Assembly: GCF_030285665.1 (NCBI RefSeq)
Contig: NZ_CP127295.1
Location: 7,254,001-7,318,000, forward strand
DNA from: Amycolatopsis mongoliensis
Lineage (GTDB): Bacteria; Actinomycetota; Actinomycetes; Mycobacteriales; Pseudonocardiaceae
DNA length: 64,000 nt
Reading direction: 5' to 3'
The notes under the pieces are model-generated. The model was not told the origin of the DNA. It did no database searches and saw only the letters and a list, made by a program, of their open reading frames with translations. The stretch's first letter is position 1, and each line of letters starts with the position of its first letter. Of this stretch, positions 7,754-15,007 are shown one piece after another. The position numbers were made by a program, and so were the translations under genes.

Positions 7754-8348
7754 CCAGACCACCACCCTCGACCCGACCCGCACGGCGCTGCTCGTGATGG
7801 ACTACCAGGAGGGGATCGTCGGCCAGCTGCCCGACACCGGCCCGCTGCTCGACCGCGTCGCCGGCGCGATCGACGACGTCCGCGGCCACGGCGGCCACGT
7901 CGGCTGGGTGCGCGTCGCGTTCGAAGACGCCGAGTTCGCCGCGGTCCCCGAGACGAGCATGTTCGCCGCGTTCGCGGCCTCCGACCAGCTCCGGGCGGCG
8001 ATGCGCGCCGACGCCCCGGGAACGCAGATCCACGCCCGGCTCGCGCCGCGGGCCGACGACATCCTGGTCCGCAAGATCCGCGTCGGCGCGTTCTCCACCA
8101 CGGACCTCGAGCAGCAGCTGGAGAAGCGCGGGATCACGACGCTCGTCCTCGCCGGGATCAGCACCAGCGGCGTCGTGCTGAGCACCGTCCGCGAGGCGAT
8201 GGACCGCGACTACCGGATCGTCGTCCTGCGCGACGCCTGCGCCGACCGCGAGCAGGAGACGCACGACTTCCTGACCGGCACGCTGTTCCCGCGCACCGCC
8301 ACCGTCGTGGACGTGGCCGGGCTGGGTGGCCTCTGGGCCGTCCAGTAG
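7746..8348 (+). CDS. Isochorismatase-like hydrolase without the usual nucleophilic cysteine
   Basis: A 200-residue protein with the isochorismatase fold. ALLVMDYQEGIVGQLPD carries the catalytic Asp, and ILVRKIRVGAFSTTDLEQQL carries the Lys. LVLAGISTSGVVLSTVREAMDRDY stands where cysteine hydrolases have the nucleophilic Cys (as in a VCV-type motif). Here that position is Val, so nicotinamidase-like thioester chemistry is not expected. True isochorismatases such as PhzD and EntB also lack this Cys. The gene overlaps the MFS gene upstream and lies 9 bp before the FAAL gene. Confidence 0.85.
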   Translation: MPDQTTTLDPTRTALLVMDYQEGIVGQLPDTGPLLDRVAGAIDDVRGHGGHVGWVRVAFEDAEFAAVPETSMFAAFAASDQLRAAMRADAPGTQIHARLAPRADDILVRKIRVGAFSTTDLEQQLEKRGITTLVLAGISTSGVVLSTVREAMDRDYRIVVLRDACADREQETHDFLTGTLFPRTATVVDVAGLGGLWAVQ

Positions 8349-8357
8349 GTTCGCTGC

Positions 8358-10004
8358 GTGCCTCGTCCGCCCGCGACCGTGCCCGGCGAGGTGCTGCGCG
8401 CCTCGATCGTGGACCGGCTGTTCGCCCGCGCGGACGACGCCCGCCCGCTGTTCACCCACCAGGACCACACGCACGCCGTCGAGCACACGCTGACGTGGGC
8501 GGAGTTCGCCGCCCGCGTCAGCGTGGTCGCGGGTGAACTGCGCCGGGTCGCGGAGCCGGGAGAGCGGGTCGCCGTCCTCGCCGGGCAGGAGCTCGCCTAC
8601 CCGCTGGCGTTCTTCGGCGTGCTGGCGGCCGGCATGATCGCCGTCCCGCTGATGCCGCCGGGCAACCGCGGGCAGGCCGACCGCCTCGGCGGGGTCCTGG
8701 CCGACTCCGGCGCGCGGGTGTGGCTGACGTCGTCGGCCGCGGTGGACCGGGTCCGCGAGTTCGGTGCCCCCGGCGAGCTGCTGGTGGCCGACGAGCTGAC
8801 CGGGCCGGGCGCCGATCCGGTGCCGGTCGCGCCGGAGAGCCCCGCGTACCTGCAGTACACGTCGGGGTCGACGCGGGAGCCGGCCGGCGCGGTGATCCCG
8901 CACCGGGCGATCGTCGCGGCGTGCTGGCAGGGCAGCCGGGCCTACGCCGTCGACGAAGGCACGACCTGCGCGGGCTGGATCCCGTTCTTCCACGACATGG
9001 GCCTGATCCAGCTGCTGTGCCTGCCGGTCTTCTCCGGCGGCCGGTCGGTGTTCATGGCCCCGGCCGAGTTCGTGCACCGGCCGCGGCGCTGGCTGCGGCA
9101 GCTGGCGGACTACCCCGCGGTCTTCACCGCGGCCCCGAACTTCGCCTACGACCTCGCGGCCGACGCCGGTCCCGGGGACGACGACCTCGACCTCTCGGAC
9201 GTGCGGGTCGCGCTCAACGGCGCCGAACCCGTCCGCCCGCGCACGGTCGAACGGTTCCTCGAGGTCTTCGGGCCGCACGGGTTCCGGCGCGAGGCGTACC
9301 GGCCGTCGTACGGGCTCGCCGAAGCCACGGTGTACGTCGCGAGCGCGGGGCCGGAAGGGCCGCGCGGCGCGAAGTTCGACCGCGAGGCGCTCGCGCAGGG
9401 CCGGGCCGTCGAAACCGTCGACGGCCCGGAGCTCGTGTCCGTGGGCCGGCCGGTCGGGCAGCTCGTCCGGATCGTCCACGAGGGACACGAGCAGCCCGAG
9501 GGCGCGGTCGGCGAGATCTGGATCCACGGCCCGAACGTCGCGACCGGCTACTGGGGCCGGGGCGACGCGGCCGCGTTCGATGCCACGCTGGACGGGCTCG
9601 GCGGCTGGCTGCGCACCGGCGACCTCGGCGTGGTGCACCGCGGCGACCTGTACGTCACCGGGCGGCTCAAGGACCTCATCGTCATCGACGGCCGGAACTT
9701 CCACCCGCAGGACATCGAGGCGGCGGCCGGGGAGGCCCACCCGGCGGTCCGCCGCGACCGCGTCGCCGCGTTCGGCGTCGCCGACGAGGACGGCGAGGGC
9801 GCGATGGTGGTGGCGGAGTGGGCGCGCGACGCTGACGCGGATCTCAAAGAGGTGACCCGGGCGGTGCTGCGCGCGGTCTCGCGGGAGCACGATCTCACCC
9901 TCCGTGCGGTACGTCTGGTCCCTTCCGGCGGACTTCCGCGCACATCGAGTGGCAAGGTCGCCCGGTCGGCGGCCAAGGCACGTTATGGTGGCGGCCGTGG
10001 GTGA
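8358..10004 (+). CDS. Fatty-acyl-AMP ligase (FAAL), adenylate-forming enzyme
   Basis: A 548-residue enzyme from a GTG at 8358. The ATP motif is YLQYTSGSTREPAGAVIPH. FAAL-type signatures follow: WIPFFHDMGLIQLLCLP, ALNGAEPVRPRTVERF and YRPSYGLAEATVYV. The C-terminal domain has GDLYVTGRLKDLIVIDGRNFHPQDIE and a catalytic Lys in PRTSSGKVARS. FAALs activate a fatty acid as acyl-AMP and pass it to an acyl carrier protein rather than to CoA. The ACP gene overlaps its 3' end by 20 bp, so the pair should load a lipid onto that ACP. The genes after it are type VII secretion proteins, an unusual context. Confidence 0.9.
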   Translation: MPRPPATVPGEVLRASIVDRLFARADDARPLFTHQDHTHAVEHTLTWAEFAARVSVVAGELRRVAEPGERVAVLAGQELAYPLAFFGVLAAGMIAVPLMPPGNRGQADRLGGVLADSGARVWLTSSAAVDRVREFGAPGELLVADELTGPGADPVPVAPESPAYLQYTSGSTREPAGAVIPHRAIVAACWQGSRAYAVDEGTTCAGWIPFFHDMGLIQLLCLPVFSGGRSVFMAPAEFVHRPRRWLRQLADYPAVFTAAPNFAYDLAADAGPGDDDLDLSDVRVALNGAEPVRPRTVERFLEVFGPHGFRREAYRPSYGLAEATVYVASAGPEGPRGAKFDREALAQGRAVETVDGPELVSVGRPVGQLVRIVHEGHEQPEGAVGEIWIHGPNVATGYWGRGDAAAFDATLDGLGGWLRTGDLGVVHRGDLYVTGRLKDLIVIDGRNFHPQDIEAAAGEAHPAVRRDRVAAFGVADEDGEGAMVVAEWARDADADLKEVTRAVLRAVSREHDLTLRAVRLVPSGGLPRTSSGKVARSAAKARYGGGRG

Positions 10005-10254
10005 TCACCGCGCCGAGGTCACGAAGGTCGTCAGCGACACCTTCCGGCTGGACCCGGACCTCGTCGAGCCCGACGCTCCCCTGGAGGAGCTGGGCATCGA
10101 TTCGAAGGGCCGGATCAAGCTCCTGGCGGCGCTGGAGGTCTATTACGGGGTGACGATCGACCTGGACCAGCTCGACCGGTTCACCGACGTGGGATCCGTG
10201 GCGGACGTGCTCGCGGAAGCACTGGGAACTGAAGGATCTGAGGAGAGGCGCTGA
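9985..10254 (+). CDS. Acyl carrier protein
   Basis: An 89-residue ACP. The phosphopantetheine site is in EELGIDSKGRIKLLAALEV, with Ser40 as the modified residue (counting from the ATG at 9985). Helix 3/4 features follow in DQLDRFTDVGSVADVLAEAL. The start could instead be the GTG at 9997. It overlaps the FAAL gene and is one base from the EspC-like gene, so all are co-transcribed. It is the expected acceptor of the acyl group activated by the FAAL. No ketosynthase or condensation domain that would use the acyl-ACP is visible in the window. Confidence 0.9.
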   Translation: MVAAVGDHRAEVTKVVSDTFRLDPDLVEPDAPLEELGIDSKGRIKLLAALEVYYGVTIDLDQLDRFTDVGSVADVLAEALGTEGSEERR

Positions 10255-10255
10255 A

Positions 10256-10573
10256 ATGAGCGGCGGGGGGTACACCGCGACGACCGAGGCGTTGTCGACG
10301 GCGTCCAAGACCATCGGGGACCTGGCGGAGCACCTGCTGGACGACAACCCGGACCTGCAGAGCCCGCAGGTGACCGCGGAGGGTTTCGGCCGGGCGCACA
10401 ACGCCCACGCGGCGAAGTACACCGCCGGCGCGCAGGCACTCTGGGCCGCCGTCTCCGGCTACAGCACCACGCTGGGCTCGTTCGGCACCAACCTCGGCAC
10501 CGCCGGGTCGAGCTACGGCGCCAACGAGGACAACCAGGCCGGCGCGATCACGAACGCCGGAGGCTCGCTCTGA
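10256..10573 (+). CDS. EspC/ESX-type secreted small helical protein
   Basis: A 105-residue protein (MSGGGYTATTEALSTASKTI) with two long helices. It resembles the EspC family (PF10824-like) of type VII secretion partners: ATTEALSTASKTIGDLAEHL, then AKYTAGAQALWAAVSGYSTTLGSF. It has no signal peptide. A strong GAGGAG site precedes it inside the end of the ACP gene. It overlaps the next gene by one base (TGATG), the usual way a small ESX partner is paired with a large substrate. Export by an ESX system encoded elsewhere is inferred. Confidence 0.75.
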   Translation: MSGGGYTATTEALSTASKTIGDLAEHLLDDNPDLQSPQVTAEGFGRAHNAHAAKYTAGAQALWAAVSGYSTTLGSFGTNLGTAGSSYGANEDNQAGAITNAGGSL

Positions 10574-13500
10574 TGGCCGAAAAGAAGAAGTGGTCCGACG
10601 TCAAGGCGCTCCTGGACGACCCGAGCGTCCCCGCCGCGCAGAAGAGTGTGCTGATCAGCAGCTGGCTGCGGGAGAACCCGCCCCCGCCGCCGTTCCTGGC
10701 CGACCAGGAACCGGACGAGATCAAGCAGAAGCGGCAGGAAGCCGAGAAGTACGCCGGCGCCTACAACGCCAACCCGCTGTTCGCCGGGCAGTCGGTCGAC
10801 GAGGCCTACGACAAGGCCAAGTCGAGCGGCGACCAGAACTCCTACAACGAAGACCAGGAGAAGAAGGCCGTCGACGACGGCAAGGCGAAGCTGAACGACA
10901 CGAAGCCGCCCGCGGCCGGCGAGAACGGCGGTGACGCCACCGGCACGAAGACGTCCGACGAGATCTTCGACGCCGCCGCGCCCGCGCTGAAGCTGTTCGA
11001 GACCTTCGGGTCGCTGCTGGCGAAGATCCCGGACGACTGCCGCGGCAACACCCGCGCGCTCGACCTCGACAAGGACATCCGCACGCCCTTCGACGAGCAG
11101 CGCGGGATCAGCTTCGCGAACTTCGTCCAGGACGCCGCGCACTTCAAGACCGGCTCCGAGACGGTGGACCGCACGCTGGAGGACACCGGTTCCCAGCTCG
11201 GCAGCCTGTACAAGACGTGGAGCGGCGCCGGCGCGGACGCGGCGTCCGACACCTACAACGACAAGATCCAGCCGAAAGCGGCGAAGCTGTCCCAGACGCT
11301 CGGCACCGTGAGCGAAGCGACGCTGACCACCGCGACCACGGTGTTCCAGCTCTGCAAGGGCAAGGCCGACGCGGTCATCGGCATGTACACCGACCTGGTC
11401 GGCAAGGCCGACTACACGATGGCGCAGAAGGTCATCGCGGTCGCGAGCGGCGAGCACGGCAACGAGCAGGACCTCGCCCAGATCGCGGGCTGGATGGACC
11501 TCAACTTCGGCACGAACCTGGTCAAGACCCTCAACGACCAGGGGTGCTGCGACGGCGACGAAATCAAGAAGCACGGCCAGGACCTGGCCAAGCAGTGGAT
11601 CCAGAACCAGTTCAACCCCGACATGTGGGACCGGCTGTACCAGGGCTTCGTGAAGACCTGCAAGGACACGAAGGACCTGGTCGACCAGGCTTACGACGCG
11701 CTCGACAAGGTCATGGGCGCGGTGAAGAACGAGTTCGAGGGCGTGACGATGCCGGGCGGCTCGGGCTCGGGCGGCGCCGGCGGTCCGGGTACCGGTGGTG
11801 CGGGTACCGGTGGTGCGGGTGCGGGCGGCGCCGGGGGCGGTGCGCCGGGTGGCGGCGGTTCCGGGGCCGGGAGCGGTGCGGGGTCCGGTGTTCCCGGCGG
11901 TGGTTCCGGAACCGGGGGTTCGGGCATTCCGGGCGGTGGCTCGGGTTCCGGTGGTTCCGGTAGCGGGATTCCCGGTGGTGGCTCGGGTTCGGGCGGTTCC
12001 GGTAGCGGGATTCCGGGCGGTGGCTCCGGTTCCGGTTCCGGTGCGTCCGGCTCCGGTGGCTCGGGTTCCGGGGGTGGCGGCTCGGTGCCGCCGATCCCGG
12101 ACGTGGACACGCCCTCCGGTGCCGGTTCGTCCGGCGGCGGCTCCGGCTCGGGCTCCTCGGGAGGTGGCCAAGAGGCCGCCGCCGCGGCTGCCGAGGCGGC
12201 CAAGAAGCAGGCCTCGGAGGCGCTGGGCGCGTTCGACGGCGGCGGGAGCGGGGGGTCCGGCCTCGGCTCGGGCGGTGGCTCCGGTGCCGGTTCCGGCATT
12301 GGTTCCGATGACACGTCGCCGTCTTCGGTGCCGTCGCCGTCGTCCAGCGGCCAGGACGCGGCGGCCGCGGCCGCCGAGGCGGCCAAGAAGAAGGCCGCGG
12401 ACGCGCTCAGCCAGTTCAGCGGCCCGGGGATCCAGACCGAGTCCGGCGACCAGGCCGGTTCGGGACTCGGCGGCAGCGGCCTCGGCGGCGGGGAAGGTCT
12501 CGGCGGCGGTTCCGGCTCGGGCGGCGGCTCCGGTTCCGGTTCCGGCTCGGGCAGCCCGGGGTCCGGCGACGAGGGCAAGGCCGCGGCCGAGCAGGCCGCG
12601 GAGGACGCGAAGAACAAGGCGGCCGACGCGCTGAAGGAGTTCAGCGGCGAAGGGATCAAGACGGACTCCGGCGACGGCGCGGGTCTCGGCGACACCGGCT
12701 CCGGCGACGAGCCCGGCGCCGACAAGGACGGCGACGGCAAGCCGGACAACCCGCTGGGTCAGGACAAGGACGGCGACGGCAAGCCGGACAGCCTGCTCGG
12801 TGAGGACAAGGACGGCGACGGCAAGCCCGACAGCCTGCTCGGCGACGACAAGGACGGCGACGGGAAGCCCGACGACAAGGGCGACGACACCCCCGACACC
12901 CTCAAGGTCAAGCAGGGCGACAAGACCTTCGAGATGACCGAACCCGACCACGACGGCAAGATGGACATCAAGGTCGGCGACGGATCCGACGCCGCCAAGG
13001 ACTTCAAGCTCGACTGGTCCAAGGACGCCGACGGTCCACAAGGGACGGACGACGGCACGTACTGCCCCGGCCCGGACGGCAAGATCCACATCGAGGACGG
13101 CGACCTCAAGATCACCGCCGAGCGGCCCGACGGCCCGGACGGCCCGACCGTCGTCACCGTCGACGACGGCAGCGGCACCCCGACGAGCTACACCCTCGGC
13201 GAGGACGACAAGGCTTCGGACGCCCTCGGCGACACTCCCCAGAAGAAGCTCGACGACGACCTGCCGACCCACCGCGGCACCCTCGAAGACCTGGCGTCGC
13301 ACGACGGCGGCAGTGGTGGCGGCAGTGGTGGCGGTGACGGCCACGGTGGCGGCGGCCACGGCGGTGGTTCGGGGGCCGGCATCGGCGGCGGAGCGCACGG
13401 CGGATCCGGCCTCGCGGCGGCCGGCATCGACCCGGGTGGCGCGGGGAACGGGCTCGGCGAGACGCCGATGTCCGGTGGCGTACACAGCGGCGTCGGCGCC

Positions 13501-13755
13501 ACCCAGGCGCAGCCCGCGGCCGCGTTCGCCCCGGCCGGCGCGACGGCCGGCGCCAGTGGCCAGCCGATGTCCGGGATGCCCGGCATGGGCGCCATGGGCG
13601 GTGCCCACGGCGGCGGCGGGGGAGGCGACACCGAACGCCGGTCGCCCGCTTACCGGATCGAAGGCGCCGTCTTCGACAACCTCGGTGAGCCCGGCCGCCG
13701 GATCATCGGCTCCCTCAACGACGACGAAGACCCGCCGTCCGCCCGGACCTGGTAG
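10573..13755 (+). CDS. Large WXG-like type VII secretion substrate with Gly-rich, Ala-helix and Ca-binding-like repeats
   Basis: A 1060-residue protein without signal peptide or membrane helix. Residues about 1-120 are charged and helical. Residues about 180-390 are helical with a WSG turn (SLYKTWSGAGADAASD near residue 215), a WXG100-like signature. Residues about 395-535 are a Gly/Ser linker with tandem repeats. Three helical segments rich in Ala and Lys (AEAAKKQASEALGAF, AEAAKKKAADALSQF, AEDAKNKAADALKEF) are spaced along residues 534-700. Four DKDGDGKPD units with a 14-residue period lie at about 717-770 and look like thrombospondin type 3 calcium loops. A strand-rich region (about 776-890) and a Gly/Met-rich tail follow. 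It is probably a surface or secreted protein. The function is unknown. Confidence 0.8.
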   Translation: MAEKKKWSDVKALLDDPSVPAAQKSVLISSWLRENPPPPPFLADQEPDEIKQKRQEAEKYAGAYNANPLFAGQSVDEAYDKAKSSGDQNSYNEDQEKKAVDDGKAKLNDTKPPAAGENGGDATGTKTSDEIFDAAAPALKLFETFGSLLAKIPDDCRGNTRALDLDKDIRTPFDEQRGISFANFVQDAAHFKTGSETVDRTLEDTGSQLGSLYKTWSGAGADAASDTYNDKIQPKAAKLSQTLGTVSEATLTTATTVFQLCKGKADAVIGMYTDLVGKADYTMAQKVIAVASGEHGNEQDLAQIAGWMDLNFGTNLVKTLNDQGCCDGDEIKKHGQDLAKQWIQNQFNPDMWDRLYQGFVKTCKDTKDLVDQAYDALDKVMGAVKNEFEGVTMPGGSGSGGAGGPGTGGAGTGGAGAGGAGGGAPGGGGSGAGSGAGSGVPGGGSGTGGSGIPGGGSGSGGSGSGIPGGGSGSGGSGSGIPGGGSGSGSGASGSGGSGSGGGGSVPPIPDVDTPSGAGSSGGGSGSGSSGGGQEAAAAAAEAAKKQASEALGAFDGGGSGGSGLGSGGGSGAGSGIGSDDTSPSSVPSPSSSGQDAAAAAAEAAKKKAADALSQFSGPGIQTESGDQAGSGLGGSGLGGGEGLGGGSGSGGGSGSGSGSGSPGSGDEGKAAAEQAAEDAKNKAADALKEFSGEGIKTDSGDGAGLGDTGSGDEPGADKDGDGKPDNPLGQDKDGDGKPDSLLGEDKDGDGKPDSLLGDDKDGDGKPDDKGDDTPDTLKVKQGDKTFEMTEPDHDGKMDIKVGDGSDAAKDFKLDWSKDADGPQGTDDGTYCPGPDGKIHIEDGDLKITAERPDGPDGPTVVTVDDGSGTPTSYTLGEDDKASDALGDTPQKKLDDDLPTHRGTLEDLASHDGGSGGGSGGGDGHGGGGHGGGSGAGIGGGAHGGSGLAAAGIDPGGAGNGLGETPMSGGVHSGVGATQAQPAAAFAPAGATAGASGQPMSGMPGMGAMGGAHGGGGGGDTERRSPAYRIEGAVFDNLGEPGRRIIGSLNDDEDPPSARTW
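11755..12170 (+). repeat. Gly/Ser/Pro-coding tandem repeats
   Basis: Inside the large gene, short units coding GTGGA and GSGSGGSGSGIPGG recur in tandem. The clearest copies are at about 11935-12030 with a period near 45 bp. The third-base choice varies between copies, which argues for maintained protein repeats rather than a very recent expansion. They encode a flexible linker. Confidence 0.75.
12721..12873 (+). repeat. 42-bp tandem repeat coding DKDGDGKPD units
   Basis: Copies start at 12721, 12763, 12805 and 12847 (the last is partial). Each codes DKDGDGKPD followed by a five-residue spacer such as SLLGE. The spaced acidic residues match calcium-binding loops of thrombospondin type 3 or dockerin type. 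Confidence 0.85.
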
Positions 13756-13763
13756 GAGGACGC

Positions 13764-14153
13764 ATGAGCGACATCGACGCGATGAAGGCCGAGCTGGACG
13801 GTCTCGTCCGCGAGCAGTCCGAGCGGCGTGCCCTGCGCGAGCAGCGGGGCGAGGAGATCAAGGCCCGGTCGCAGGAGTACATGACCAAACAGGTCCAGGC
13901 CGCCGAGCGGTACGTGCAGCACGTGCGCGAGATGGCTCAGCGCAAGACGAAGTCCGGCTGGAGCACGGATCGGGGCACGGAACCGCCCTCGGCCTTCGAC
14001 GCGAACGCCTTCGGCGATGAGCCCGGGGCGGCGTCGCCGTTCGCGCCGGCGTCGGAGCCGCGGCACGCCGCCCGGGACGAAGTCCCTCGCCGCGCCCGCC
14101 GGGCGCGCGCGGCGGAGGCCGACGACGACGGCTACGACAACAACCCCTGGTAG
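13764..14153 (+). CDS. Small charged protein, last gene of the FAAL/type VII operon
   Basis: A 129-residue protein. Residues about 1-60 are a highly charged helix with coiled-coil character (MKAELDGLVREQSERRALRE). The rest is low-complexity with Arg and Asp clusters and ends DDDGYDNNPW. An AGGAGG site lies within the 8-bp gap after the large gene. I do not recognise a family. Its position suggests a cytosolic chaperone or partner of the large substrate, which is inference only. Confidence 0.75.
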   Translation: MSDIDAMKAELDGLVREQSERRALREQRGEEIKARSQEYMTKQVQAAERYVQHVREMAQRKTKSGWSTDRGTEPPSAFDANAFGDEPGAASPFAPASEPRHAARDEVPRRARRARAAEADDDGYDNNPW

Positions 14154-14157
14154 GTCC

Positions 14158-14170
14158 GTCCACAGTGGAC
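14158..14170. terminator. Weak short hairpin between convergent genes
   Basis: GTCCAC and GTGGAC pair across a one-base centre in the 18-bp gap between the convergent ends at 14153 and 14172. It is the only termination signal visible here, and the stem is too short to be convincing. Confidence 0.3.
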
Positions 14171-14171
14171 G

Positions 14172-14981
14172 TCAGGGTAGCCAGAGGTCGACGGCGATCT
14201 CGCGCAGCCGCTCGGTGAACGTGCCGCCCGGGCTCGCCCGGTGCAGCAGCGCGCGGAGTTCGGCCTCGAACTCCGCGCGGCGGTCGCCGAACAGGTGCGG
14301 CGCCGCGCTGGACAGGGAGAAGACGCCGGCGACGACGTCGTCGGCGGTGCGGGTGACGTCGCGGCCCGGGACCTCGAACCGCCGCGGCCCGCGGAACCCG
14401 GCGGCGCGGTAGATCTCCGATTCGCCGGCGGCCGTGCCCTCCGGCAGGGTTCCCTGCCCGGCACGCCGGACCGACCCGAGGTACGACCGCACCAGCTCGG
14501 CGATCTCCGCGCGCGGCACCGATCCCTCGACGCCTTCGTGCGTCGTCGCGTGCACGTGGGCGCAGGCGCCGCCCGGCTCCAGCATGCCGCGCACCGCGGC
14601 GGCGACCCGCGCCCGGTCGAACCAGTGGAACGACTGGGCGAAGGTGACCAGCCGGAACCGGCCGAGCCCGGCGGGCAGCTCTTCCGCGCGCCGCCGCACC
14701 CAGCGGCAGTTCCGGATCCCCGCCTCGGCGGCCAGCCGGGTCGCTTCGCCGAGCATGTCCGCGTCGGCGTCCAGCCCGACCGCCTCCTCGAACGAGCCGG
14801 CCAGGCGCAGGGTCAGCGACCCCGGCCCGCAGCCCACGTCGAGCAGGCGGCCCGACCCGTCCAGCCCCAGCTCGGCGGCGAACGCCGCGGCGAGCTCCGG
14901 GGGATAGCCGGCGCGGCCCCGCGCGTAGTACTCCGCACTGCCCGAATAGAGGGACGGATCCCACTCCCATGCGTCGCTCAC
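14172..14981 (-). CDS. Class I SAM-dependent methyltransferase
   Basis: A 269-residue protein from a GTG at 14981. SAM-binding motif I is GRLLDVGCGPGSLTLRLA (residues about 44-61), followed by an acidic residue in AVGLDADADMLGEA and a post-motif FAQSFHWFD, as in the methyltransferase type 11 group. The substrate is unknown. It diverges from the GH13 gene with only 26 bp between starts, so the two promoters must overlap the coding ends. Confidence 0.87.
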   Translation of the reverse strand: MSDAWEWDPSLYSGSAEYYARGRAGYPPELAAAFAAELGLDGSGRLLDVGCGPGSLTLRLAGSFEEAVGLDADADMLGEATRLAAEAGIRNCRWVRRRAEELPAGLGRFRLVTFAQSFHWFDRARVAAAVRGMLEPGGACAHVHATTHEGVEGSVPRAEIAELVRSYLGSVRRAGQGTLPEGTAAGESEIYRAAGFRGPRRFEVPGRDVTRTADDVVAGVFSLSSAAPHLFGDRRAEFEAELRALLHRASPGGTFTERLREIAVDLWLP

Positions 14982-15007
14982 GGCTCCAGCGTAGATACTC
15001 GGGTGTC

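Noticed and set aside
10513..13608. A minus-strand frame of about 1000 codons antisense to the large WXG-like gene.
   Set aside because: It is low-complexity, mirrors the Gly-rich codons of the sense gene and shows no domain. Long antisense frames arise from high GC content.
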